A program made the translations under genes and the position numbers. Shown here piece by piece: positions 1-6,752 of a DNA stretch of 11,241 nucleotides; positions within the stretch are counted from its first letter, which is position 1, and each line of letters starts with the position of its first letter. Source of the stretch: JBEKDJ01 sp050014415 (GTDB taxonomy: Bacteria > Desulfobacterota > BSN033 > UBA1163). The stretch is taken from the NCBI GenBank assembly GCA_050014415.1, contig JBEKDJ010000147.1, positions 1-11,241 of the forward strand. The letters run 5' to 3'. The notes beneath the pieces were generated by a model that saw nothing but the letters and a program-made list of their open reading frames with translations, was not told the origin of the DNA and made no database searches.

Positions 1-122
1 ATAGCCTTTCAGGAATCCTGCCTGTGGGAGTCCTGAGGGGCGAATTTAAAATACAGGCTATGTATGTAGATGTTCTGTCGGAAGGTTTCCGGACGCGGGT
101 TCGATTCCCGCCGCCTCCACCA
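1..122 (+). ncRNA. ssrA: tmRNA, 3' part (5' end outside the window)
   Basis: This is the 3' portion of transfer-messenger RNA, which rescues stalled ribosomes with SmpB and tags the unfinished peptide for degradation. The end is tRNA-like: T-arm stem 95-99 with 107-111 around the loop TTCGATT, acceptor 3' strand at 112-118, discriminator A at 119 and encoded CCA at 120-122. The stretch GGACGCGGGTTC at 91-102 matches the 3' end of known ssrA genes. Upstream, 9-14 (TCAGGA) pairs with 31-36 (TCCTGA), and 20-25 (GCCTGT) in its loop pairs with 53-58 (ACAGGC). That is an H-type pseudoknot where PK4 belongs. The tag reading frame and the 5' acceptor strand lie left of the window. The gene is convergent with the gsp operon. 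Confidence 0.93.
95..122 (+). other. candidate attachment site (attL-like) in the ssrA 3' end
   Basis: The T arm to CCA end of ssrA is a well-known integration target for tyrosine recombinases of phages and genomic islands, because the incoming element restores the tmRNA 3' end. Here an integrase remnant lies immediately downstream on the opposite strand, the usual arrangement at such sites. I see no second copy of this segment elsewhere in the window, so a partner site, if any survives, is outside. The call rests on position and family knowledge. The crossover point itself cannot be seen. Confidence 0.4.
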
Positions 123-136
123 TTTTGAAAAATGGG

Positions 137-163
137 AAGCCCTTGATTATCAAGGGCTTTTTT
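137..163 (+). terminator. intrinsic terminator after ssrA
   Basis: Perfect 10-bp stem AAGCCCTTGA (137-146) with TCAAGGGCTT (150-159), a 3-nt loop and a T run at 158-163. It ends tmRNA transcription. Read on the minus strand the hairpin is followed only by a short T5 a few bases away, so it may weakly stop gsp operon readthrough too. A second small palindrome, CCATTTT/AAAATGG (120-126 with 129-135), sits just before it and includes the tmRNA CCA end. The stop codon of the integrase remnant (150-152) lies inside this hairpin. Confidence 0.9.
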
Positions 164-402
164 GTTTTTGGATGGTTGTAATTTCGGTTTCAAAACGGTT
201 TCCAGAATTGCTTTTTCGAAGGACGGGTTTTAGCCCTTCCGCATTCATTTTCGCATAACGTTTTATCATAGTCGATCTTGTATGCCCCAAGAATTCTTGA
301 ACCCTGTCCATCCCCACACGGTTAACCGCTTTGGTAGCTGAAGAATGCATTCCCCTGATAAAAAGAAATTTTGATACCCAATAGGCAAATGGTCTTCCAC
401 AT
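150..402 (-). pseudogene. tyrosine recombinase (phage-type integrase) C-terminal remnant, frameshifted
   Basis: The last roughly 80 codons of an integrase survive, ending in a TGA at 150-152. The clear part reads ATKAVNRVGMDRVQEFLGHT then MIKRYAKM, matching the end of the catalytic domain with box III LGH and the tyrosine-bearing RY motif. Just upstream, MHSSAT occupies the place of the conserved RHSFAT of box II, so the second catalytic arginine appears replaced by methionine. Further upstream the similarity (WKTIC, LLGIKISF, 361-399) continues in another frame, which implies a one-base indel at about 355-361. Nothing integrase-like precedes 402, so the N-terminus and the first catalytic arginine are gone. 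It lies head-on to ssrA, as integrases of ssrA-targeting elements often do. The protein is almost certainly non-functional. Confidence 0.72.
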
Positions 403-411
403 AGTGAGCAA

Positions 412-2724
412 TTATTTTTTCTCCTTCCTCATCCTCTCTTTTTCCAACTCTTTCTTGAGACCCCACACTTTTTCCCTGAATTCATCAGTGACTGTCCTCG
501 ATTGAATGTGGTCAGTGATGATGTGTGGGGTCATGAGTAGAATCAACTCAGTCTTCTTCTTATCATACTCCTGAAAGCCGAAGAGACCCCCCAGAATGGG
601 AATTTTGCTCAACAGAGGAACCCCCTTTGATATCTTTTCTTTAGACTCTTCGATCAATCCTCCAATCACAATGGTCTGTCCTTCCATCACCGCGAGAATG
701 GTCTTGGCAGTTTTCTTTCCAAAGACAGGGATATTCTGAAGGTTCCCAAGGGGGACAGCAGAAGTATTGACCGTACTCTTTTCAATACTGATCTCCAGGC
801 TCACCAACCCTCCATCGCTGATGCGAGGCGTAACGGAGAGGATGATGCCAATATCCTTATACTCAATCGTCCCTTCAAGAAGACCTGTTGTAGGGGTGGT
901 TGTCGTGCTGATAGGGGTTCCGGTGGTTGTGCTCGATCCATAGGCATAAGTGGAAGTAAGGATGGGCTGGGAGGATCCAACCTGAATTTTTGCCTCTTTA
1001 TTGTTGGACGCAATGATATGGGGTGATGAGATCACTTTCAACCGGTCTTCGGCTGCCGCCAGATTGATGGCAACGGAAAGTCTTCCTCCCAGTTCCACAA
1101 TGGCGTATCGGAAGCCCGTTTGCGGGAGGACTGCACTAAAGGGGTCGGCCGGAGGCTGTGAACCCAACACAAACGCCTGAGTCTGCCCTGGATTGGGAGG
1201 ATTATGGGTCATAAACTTTGCCCATTCCACACCATATTTGTTTGATTCATCCAAGGTGATCTCGGCCAAAAAGACTTCAATCAATACCTGTTTGGGATAG
1301 ATATCAAGTTTCTTTACCGTTTCGAGGATACTCTTGTAGTCCCTGGCAAAGGCCCGGATGACCAGTGAATTGGTTGTTTCATCGACAACAATATTGATCT
1401 CGCCTTCTGGCACGGCTCCCCCCTCTTCTCTAGCGGGAGTTGTGGGAGAAGGAGTGGGGGGGGGTTTGACCCCTCTCGGATAGGTAAGTTGCTCTGCGAC
1501 CTTTTCCTTGAGCTCTCCCTTCTTTTCTTTTGCTGTCACGTAGATCTGTTTTAAGACCTCAGCCAAATCCTTGGCCTTGGTATTCTGGACATAGTAGACG
1601 AACACGCTATATTTCGTCCCTTCCATAGGTATTTTGTCAAGTTCCTTAAGCCACCCCTCCACCTTCTCGAAGATATTTGGAATGGAACTCACCACCAGGA
1701 GCGAATTGATCCGCGTGATGGGCGTGAAGGTGATTCCCACTCCTCTCCCCGATTTGGTAGAGACCTCAAAGGAGGTAAAGATTCGCTCCATTTCCTTGGC
1801 CACCTCGGTCACATCGGCGTTCGAGATGGGATAGATCCTTACCCTCAAATCGGTGAAGATATCGAGATCGAAGAGGTTGATGATATCGAGGGATTTTCTC
1901 ACATTGGAAGCCACATCACCGATGATGAGGATGTTACTCGGGGGATGTTCAACAATATCGGCCCCATCTGAGAGGAAGGGCTTGATCATCTTGGAGACTT
2001 CTGTCGCAGGGATATATTTCAACGAAATGATCTGGATCGTATATTTCTCTTCTGGGAGCTTTTTTCCCTGCTCCCGGAGCGTTAAAGGAGCTGTGTATAG
2101 TTTTTTTGCATCGCTCATGGGGACGATTTCATAAAGATTATCCTTCTTGACCGCGGTAGCCCCATTCAATTTCAGGATCGCCTGGAAAATATTAAATACA
2201 TCTTCGGTGGGTATCTGACCGGATGTGTGGACGTTGACGATTCCTTTCACCTTCGGATCAACCAGATAGCTAATCTTCAGAATTTCTGCCATCACCCGGA
2301 TCACTTCATAGATATCCGCGTTGTCGAAATTGAAGACGACCCCAGAACCTATTTGTTGCACTGTCGGTCTTGAAGGGAGAGAAGGAGGAGCTGGAGATGG
2401 CTGAGCAGTTGTTTCAGGTGGGGATGGTGGAGTTGGAAGGGGCTGAGGTGTGGCAGGTAATGGAAGAACTTGAGGGGGTTGAAGTGGAAGAATACGCTGG
2501 TGAAAGGGCCGCCTCGGGGGTGGTATGGTTTCGGGGATAGGAGCGGAGGGTGCTGGGGCTGTTGGAGCCGGGGCCTGAGGTTCCGTCACTGTCTCCTGTT
2601 TAGGAGCTTCTGAGGCCCTTTCACTCTCTTGCCCCTTTGTTACGCCCACCATCAGGAAAATGATCAATAATGCCATCCATAGCCATCCGATTTTCTTCAT
2701 CTTTTTATTTATGTCCTTCTTCAT
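412..2724 (-). CDS. gspD: type II secretion system secretin GspD
   Basis: Outer-membrane secretin, the multimeric channel through which the T2SS exports folded proteins. The 770-residue chain has a signal peptide (about 10-31, no lipobox cysteine), a proline-rich linker (about 40-120), N0 (about 128-205), N1 (228-290), N2 (293-365), N3 (372-475, split by a proline-rich loop around 420-440) and the secretin domain (477-735). The domain carries the family signature VPLLSKIPILGGLFG at 702-716. The gate region has a Ser/Thr-rich loop at 597-613. There is no AMIN domain, which fits a T2SS rather than a type IV pilus secretin. The chosen ATG (2722-2724) follows AGGGGG by six bases and overlaps the last base of the gspC stop. 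A TTG directly before it and an ATG eight codons in are alternatives. It is the last gene of the operon. Confidence 0.96.
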   Translation of the reverse strand: MKKDINKKMKKIGWLWMALLIIFLMVGVTKGQESERASEAPKQETVTEPQAPAPTAPAPSAPIPETIPPPRRPFHQRILPLQPPQVLPLPATPQPLPTPPSPPETTAQPSPAPPSLPSRPTVQQIGSGVVFNFDNADIYEVIRVMAEILKISYLVDPKVKGIVNVHTSGQIPTEDVFNIFQAILKLNGATAVKKDNLYEIVPMSDAKKLYTAPLTLREQGKKLPEEKYTIQIISLKYIPATEVSKMIKPFLSDGADIVEHPPSNILIIGDVASNVRKSLDIINLFDLDIFTDLRVRIYPISNADVTEVAKEMERIFTSFEVSTKSGRGVGITFTPITRINSLLVVSSIPNIFEKVEGWLKELDKIPMEGTKYSVFVYYVQNTKAKDLAEVLKQIYVTAKEKKGELKEKVAEQLTYPRGVKPPPTPSPTTPAREEGGAVPEGEINIVVDETTNSLVIRAFARDYKSILETVKKLDIYPKQVLIEVFLAEITLDESNKYGVEWAKFMTHNPPNPGQTQAFVLGSQPPADPFSAVLPQTGFRYAIVELGGRLSVAINLAAAEDRLKVISSPHIIASNNKEAKIQVGSSQPILTSTYAYGSSTTTGTPISTTTTPTTGLLEGTIEYKDIGIILSVTPRISDGGLVSLEISIEKSTVNTSAVPLGNLQNIPVFGKKTAKTILAVMEGQTIVIGGLIEESKEKISKGVPLLSKIPILGGLFGFQEYDKKKTELILLMTPHIITDHIQSRTVTDEFREKVWGLKKELEKERMRKEKK

Positions 2725-3566
2725 CAATTACCCCCTGTTCCCTGTGGAGAAGTCCCGGGTGATGTGGGAACCCCCGGTTGTGTTGGCGCCGGAACCCCTT
2801 GTGTTGCAGGACTGCCTTGTGGTGCCGGAGCTTCAGGTGGGACATATATCCTCCTCCCCAGTCTAAAGCCCGAAGGGGGAATCAAGGGGGGAGCAGGCGA
2901 TGGTATTGGAGTAGGAGTAGAGACCCTTTCCTGAACAGCCACTCTTGGTTTCTCAGCGGTGGTTGGAGGAGTCGGCGTGGGTGCTTCAACCGGAACACCA
3001 AAGGGGTTCGTCACCGCGGTCGGCCTGTTGTCGGTCTTGGCGTCACCCCTCTTTTTCACTTCCCTGGAATCGTAGAGGAGGACTTCGAAGCTATCTCCCT
3101 CCGCTTCCATGGTGATCCGGTCAGACCACACTTTTGCCAGCTTATATCCGCCAATCTGTTCTCCTATTCTCAGGGTGATTGTTTCTCTTTCACCTTTATG
3201 GAGGGACCTCCCCGGGTTCACAACGGAGGCGGACTGATAATCTCCGGCAATGGTCACCCCGTAGAGAATAATCCGTGGACGGGCAACAGGCTTAAGTCCA
3301 GCCTGAACGGGAAAATCTCTCCTTTCAGGGTTAAAGATATTCTTTTCCGCAATAGAGGCGATAGAAATGTTAGACTCGGCAGGGGCGAGTTCTCGCTGTT
3401 GCCCCGAAGCCGGTGGTGTCTCGATCTTTTCCCCCGATTTCTTGATCGTTTCCTTATCAGGGGTGGCCTGGGCAAGGGTTGACCTGTCAACGCTCACCAG
3501 AACGGTAAGGAAGATCAGGATCAGAAGCAAAACCAGAAGTTTCAGATGATCGTTACTTTGCTTCAT
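2724..3566 (-). CDS. gspC: GspC-like (PilP-like) inner-membrane linker protein, no PDZ
   Basis: Likely the T2SS protein that bridges the inner-membrane platform and the secretin. The 280 residues give a short cytoplasmic start, one membrane helix (about 9-26), a linker and a homology-region fold at about 66-166, with ASIAEKNIFNPERR then RIILYGVTIAGDYQSASVVN. That pattern is shared by GspC HR domains and PilP, and known HR domains bind N0 of GspD. The rest (about 187-280) is proline-rich low complexity, where classical GspC carries a PDZ domain or coiled coil. The ATG overlaps the gspM stop (ATGA) and has GGGAGGG eight bases upstream. It directly precedes gspD, as pilP precedes pilQ. The assignment is good for the HR domain; the function of the tail is unknown. 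Confidence 0.83.
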   Translation of the reverse strand: MKQSNDHLKLLVLLLILIFLTVLVSVDRSTLAQATPDKETIKKSGEKIETPPASGQQRELAPAESNISIASIAEKNIFNPERRDFPVQAGLKPVARPRIILYGVTIAGDYQSASVVNPGRSLHKGERETITLRIGEQIGGYKLAKVWSDRITMEAEGDSFEVLLYDSREVKKRGDAKTDNRPTAVTNPFGVPVEAPTPTPPTTAEKPRVAVQERVSTPTPIPSPAPPLIPPSGFRLGRRIYVPPEAPAPQGSPATQGVPAPTQPGVPTSPGTSPQGTGGN

Positions 3567-4195
3567 TGTTTTTTCCCTCCCTTTTCTTTGGTCTCATTGC
3601 TCTTCATCACTCCGGAGATGACCAGGCTTCCCTGGATACTGTTCGGGGTCCTCGGATTCATGACGAGGAGGTCCATCTCGGAGACCATCAATTCTTTTTC
3701 GTGATGCTCGATATCATAAATGAACTGGCCCAGGCTCAACATGCTGCTGACCGGGTTGAAATCGATGTGGATGGAAATCTTTCTATAGGAATTGATCTCC
3801 CTGGGCTCCACTATTCTGAAACTCCGAACACCAATTCCATTCTTCTCGGAAAGCCGCTTCACGATCTCCTGAAGATTTGCCGCTCCGAGTTGGGGCGTTC
3901 CTCCCAAAAGAAGCTTCTGCTGTGTCCTCTCATACTGTCTCAACGCCTGATCGAGCTCCTCTTCAATGGCCTTGCGATTCTGGCGAAACTTTTCATATTT
4001 CTCAAGAGTTCTCTTCTTTATGAAAATCTCCTCCTTCATTTTCTTTGCAGAGTCGACAAGGGGGAGGATCCCGAAGGTGAGGATGAGAATAAGAATTGCG
4101 ACCCCTCCGATCCACCAGAGGCCTTTTTTTTGAGAAAAGGTCATTTTTTTCAAAAAAGGCCATTTGCTTCGGATCGTCGCCAAAATATTTACCAA
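3563..4195 (-). CDS. gspM: type II secretion system protein GspM (PilO-like)
   Basis: Inner-membrane platform protein that pairs with GspL. The 210 residues show a basic cytoplasmic start (1-25), one membrane helix (about 26-47), a periplasmic coiled coil (about 50-95) and a small alpha/beta domain (about 105-198) like PilO and the GspM subtype b family. The start is taken as TTG (4193-4195) because AGGAGG lies eight bases upstream, made by the last two sense codons of gspL. An ATG at codon 18 has no ribosome binding site. The gene starts six bases after the gspL stop and overlaps gspC by four. The region around codons 12-24 is unusually rich in A and T runs inside an inverted repeat (4120-4161). 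Confidence 0.87.
   Translation of the reverse strand: MVNILATIRSKWPFLKKMTFSQKKGLWWIGGVAILILILTFGILPLVDSAKKMKEEIFIKKRTLEKYEKFRQNRKAIEEELDQALRQYERTQQKLLLGGTPQLGAANLQEIVKRLSEKNGIGVRSFRIVEPREINSYRKISIHIDFNPVSSMLSLGQFIYDIEHHEKELMVSEMDLLVMNPRTPNSIQGSLVISGVMKSNETKEKGGKKQ
4120..4161. repeat. inverted repeat with A/T homopolymers inside the gspM 5' end
   Basis: GGCCTTTTTT (4120-4129) is repeated in inverted form as AAAAAAGGCC (4152-4161), with 22 bases between. Inside are a T8 run (4124-4131) and a T7 run (4144-4150). All of it is coding, for the juxtamembrane segment WPFLKKMTFSQKKG of GspM. On the minus strand these are A8 and A7 tracts, which are prone to slippage. It could simply reflect lysine and phenylalanine codons. 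Confidence 0.6.
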
Positions 4196-4200
4196 GGGGT

Positions 4201-5679
4201 TTACCTCCTGCCTTCCAGCCTCATTTTGATTCGAAACCTCTCTTTCTCCCTATTCTCAGCGCCTCTCATCTGTATCTCCTTTGTCACCGGCGCCAAAAAT
4301 TCAACCTTTTCAAAGAGAGGAGACCTGTCAAGAAGAGGAATCAGATCAGAAGCCGAATCTGCAAATCCGCTCAGCTCAACTTCCTTTCCGTTATATTTAA
4401 GATTCCAGATCCAGACCGTCTCGGGCAAGATCTTGGTCAATTCCTCTAACATCTTTATCTTACTGATCTCTCCCAATCTGATCTGATCAAGTTCTGAGGT
4501 TTCCTTACAGCAGAGATCTTTCTGCTTCTGCAACTTTTCAAGGGCCTCCACTTCAGGCCTTCTCTTTTTGACCTCGGCATTGACCGTAGCCAATTCATTC
4601 CTGTATTGAATAAAGGTCCCTCCTCCCCATGTCAGAGTCAGGAGGACTGCGAGGAAGGCGAGGATGATCAAAAGAAGCCTTCCAATTTGCCTAACCTTCT
4701 TCCTCATCTCAAAAGGAAGGAGATTGAGATCCAGCGATGTACGGACCAGTCCTTTCAACGGAACGCCAATGGAAGGATAAATTTTGTATGGGATCGGACT
4801 TCCCTCCCCAATTTCTATTCGATTCAGGGGAGGAGGAGAAACCGCCTTGATCGGATTCAATTCTTTGAGGGCGGCCAGAAGCATTTCATCCGTATCCAAC
4901 CCGTAAACGAAGAAATCCGATTTTGAGAAAGATTCCTCTTTCAATCCGGATCGCTTAAAGGTATCCAAGATTTTCAGCTCTTTCTTCTCCCGGGGCAGGG
5001 GAAGATGAAAGCTTTCTTGCCAATCCTCTCCCTGAAGGAGATTCATTTCAAAGAATGGCTCGGCCATATCGAGCAAAACCGATATCTCATCCCTGTTCGG
5101 GCCTTCGTTAAAATAGAAGAGATTAAGAGCTCCTACAGTGGGGATCTGGATTGAAATCGGTTCAATGCCGATCTTTTTTAATAACAATAGATAGAAGTCC
5201 ACTTCTATCTTCTTCATAAAAACAGCAAAGAGATGCAACCCCTCCTTCTCCACTTTCAGAATCTGATAATCAAAGTAGACCTCCCCTCTTTCAAAAGGGG
5301 TATACTGAGAGACCTCGTATTCCATCACCTTTCTCAGGTTCTCCTTGGCGGCGATGGGAAGGGTGATAAAACGGACCATCGCCTTCTCCCTCGGGATTGA
5401 AATCGATATCTTCTCTTTACCGAGGTGATGTTTGGAGATAAAGGTGTTGATCAGATTGAGGATCTGGGCCTCCCGCTCCTCTCTTTGATTTTCAGACACA
5501 AGGGCATGAATTTCATAATCCACCAATCTGATCCTTCTGAAAGACCTCTTCAAAAGGGTGAGGATCAGATGGTGCGGCCTGAAATCTATTCCCAAACTCG
5601 AATTGGAAAACATCCTACGAAGCCTTTCTTTACGGAAAATTTGAAGCATATTGTGCCTTGCAGCCAGACTTTTCATCAT
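4201..5679 (-). CDS. gspL: type II secretion system protein GspL (PilM-PilN-like)
   Basis: Inner-membrane platform protein that recruits the GspE ATPase to the membrane. The N-terminal part (about 25-300) resembles the actin-like PilM fold (SLGIDF near 28, and SISIPREKAMVRFITLP at 92-108). A PilN-type LDLNLLPFEMRKK follows at 316-328, then one membrane helix (about 332-351), a periplasmic coiled coil and a ferredoxin-like end (about 405-490). Residues 390-391 are an unusual periplasmic Cys-Cys pair. The start is uncertain. The ATG at 5677-5679 sits within four 8-base tandem repeats. ATGs at codon 11 (5649, AAGG six bases upstream) and codon 23 (5613, AAGG nine bases upstream) are alternatives, and codon 23 fits the usual family N-terminus best. 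The stop is five bases before gspM. Confidence 0.88.
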   Translation of the reverse strand: MMKSLAARHNMLQIFRKERLRRMFSNSSLGIDFRPHHLILTLLKRSFRRIRLVDYEIHALVSENQREEREAQILNLINTFISKHHLGKEKISISIPREKAMVRFITLPIAAKENLRKVMEYEVSQYTPFERGEVYFDYQILKVEKEGLHLFAVFMKKIEVDFYLLLLKKIGIEPISIQIPTVGALNLFYFNEGPNRDEISVLLDMAEPFFEMNLLQGEDWQESFHLPLPREKKELKILDTFKRSGLKEESFSKSDFFVYGLDTDEMLLAALKELNPIKAVSPPPLNRIEIGEGSPIPYKIYPSIGVPLKGLVRTSLDLNLLPFEMRKKVRQIGRLLLIILAFLAVLLTLTWGGGTFIQYRNELATVNAEVKKRRPEVEALEKLQKQKDLCCKETSELDQIRLGEISKIKMLEELTKILPETVWIWNLKYNGKEVELSGFADSASDLIPLLDRSPLFEKVEFLAPVTKEIQMRGAENREKERFRIKMRLEGRR

Positions 5680-5706
5680 TCCGTCATTCCATTACTCCAT
5701 CACTCC
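5675..5706 (-). repeat. four tandem 8-base repeats across the gspK-gspL junction
   Basis: On the minus strand the units are GGAGTGAT (5706-5699), GGAGTAAT (5698-5691), GGAATGAC (5690-5683) and GGAATGAT (5682-5675), consensus GGARTRAY. They begin with the last base of the gspK stop, fill the 26-base gap and run into the first gspL ATGs. Each unit carries a GGA or GGAG that can look like a ribosome binding site. A change in copy number would move this site relative to the start. Confidence 0.85.
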
Positions 5707-6752
5707 TATGGGGTGAGCCTATCCACCCATTGAATGATTTTGTAATTTTTCTTTTCATTAGGGTCTATTTTGACAATCACCTTCAAGCCTCGATTCGATA
5801 CGCCCTCTTTATTCTTTGCCCTTGATTCAATGGTGTAATAAGGCGTCGTGGATTGAAAGACGATGAGCGTTCCGACCTCTCCGAAAAGAGGAGCAAGTTC
5901 AGGCACCCTTTGGAGAAGATCTGGCTGGTTTTCAAAACCTTTTTCCTCACGGGCCTTCACAATGCGTCGGGCTATCTCAGAGGGTACTCCGAGAACAGCC
6001 CTCAGCGCCGCCGGGGTGGCGCTATTAATATCAATCAGTCCCATTGGTGAATAAATGGAAAAGATATCCTTCAATCCGGGACTGTCCCCCTTTGATCCCT
6101 CCTCTTTTCCTTTCCCTCTCCTCCCGTTAAACAGGTCGGAGGTGACGCCCCTGATGAGGAGGAGTTCTTCAATCGAGTCTAAATTACCATTCTTGCAATT
6201 GTATGTTTCTTTGAGGGATTGATAGAAATCATCCTTGGCTCCGTTGAGACGGTGAAAATCACCTGGAGTCCTCCAGTCCAGAATTGAATCGACCACTATG
6301 TCCCTTGCCTCTCCTTCCAAACCCAAATTTCCGATGATCTTCCTAAGGATCATCTCGGGGACCAGATTAATATTGACCTTCCCCGCTTCGCTCATCACTT
6401 TGATCTCACACTCACCCAGATCAAAAGGCAGAAGATAGGGCCTCCCGTCTGTTACCCACTCCCTTTCGGCTGGAGGAATGTCATCGGGGTTCGGGGTTTT
6501 TCTCATCTGGTGAATTCTTTGGTCATGTTTGTAGATTAATTCCGTGATGGTTCGTTGAACCCCTCCTTCAGCCATGGCATAGAGTTGGAGTTCCTCTTTA
6601 TAATTTTTAGCAATATTGACCTCCGTTCTCATCGCAAAACAGAACTCTAAGACGACTACTGAAAGGATGGTAACAACCCACAGTACCATCACCAGGGCAA
6701 CACCGTTAGGATTGCTGAATGCAGAATGGGGAATGCCGGATTTCAAATTCAT
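5706..6752 (-). CDS. gspK: minor pseudopilin GspK
   Basis: Large minor pseudopilin, expected at the tip of the pseudopilus in complex with GspI and GspJ. The 348 residues start with a 17-residue prepilin leader ending NPNG, cut before VALVMVLWVVTILSVVV. As is typical for GspK, mature position 5 is not glutamate. The periplasmic part includes segments AGKVNINLVPEMILRKII (123-140) and GLIDINSATPAALRAVL (238-254), typical helix-hairpin-helix-like pieces of GspK. Length is in the usual range. The ATG directly follows the gspJ stop (TAAATG) with AGG seven bases upstream. The leader is encoded partly by a 7-base tandem repeat (6717-6737). Cys38 lies within the membrane helix; Cys115 and Cys186 are in the periplasmic part. 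Confidence 0.94.
   Translation of the reverse strand: MNLKSGIPHSAFSNPNGVALVMVLWVVTILSVVVLEFCFAMRTEVNIAKNYKEELQLYAMAEGGVQRTITELIYKHDQRIHQMRKTPNPDDIPPAEREWVTDGRPYLLPFDLGECEIKVMSEAGKVNINLVPEMILRKIIGNLGLEGEARDIVVDSILDWRTPGDFHRLNGAKDDFYQSLKETYNCKNGNLDSIEELLLIRGVTSDLFNGRRGKGKEEGSKGDSPGLKDIFSIYSPMGLIDINSATPAALRAVLGVPSEIARRIVKAREEKGFENQPDLLQRVPELAPLFGEVGTLIVFQSTTPYYTIESRAKNKEGVSNRGLKVIVKIDPNEKKNYKIIQWVDRLTP
6717..6737. repeat. three tandem 7-base repeats in the gspK leader
   Basis: On the plus strand GAATGCA (6717-6723), GAATGGG (6724-6730) and GAATGCC (6731-6737), with shared core GAATG. They encode most of the stretch GIPHSAFS of the GspK leader, which is removed by the prepilin peptidase. Similar short GAATGC-type repeats are common in intergenic spaces of some deltaproteobacteria, as I recall; I could not check that here. 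Confidence 0.7.

Noticed and set aside
95..122. A separate tRNA gene at the left edge
   Set aside because: Only a T arm and acceptor end are present. The preceding sequence has the pseudoknot and linker of tmRNA, not D and anticodon arms.
266..466. Small minus-strand open frame overlapping the gspD end and the integrase remnant
   Set aside because: It is the third-frame shadow of gspD and of the clear integrase frame and has no family features of its own.
2778..3482. Long plus-strand open frame (234 codons) opposite gspC
   Set aside because: Its sequence is Arg-, Ser- and Trp-rich with no recognisable domain and is fully antisense to a coding gene with a clear product.
3566..4486. Long plus-strand open frame (306 codons) opposite gspM and the end of gspL
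   Set aside because: Antisense shadow of two well-supported genes. There is no domain, and its composition fits the reverse of Lys/Glu-rich coding sequence.
5706..6752. Missing glutamate 5 in GspK as a defect
   Set aside because: GspK proteins normally lack this glutamate, so it supports the assignment rather than marking damage.
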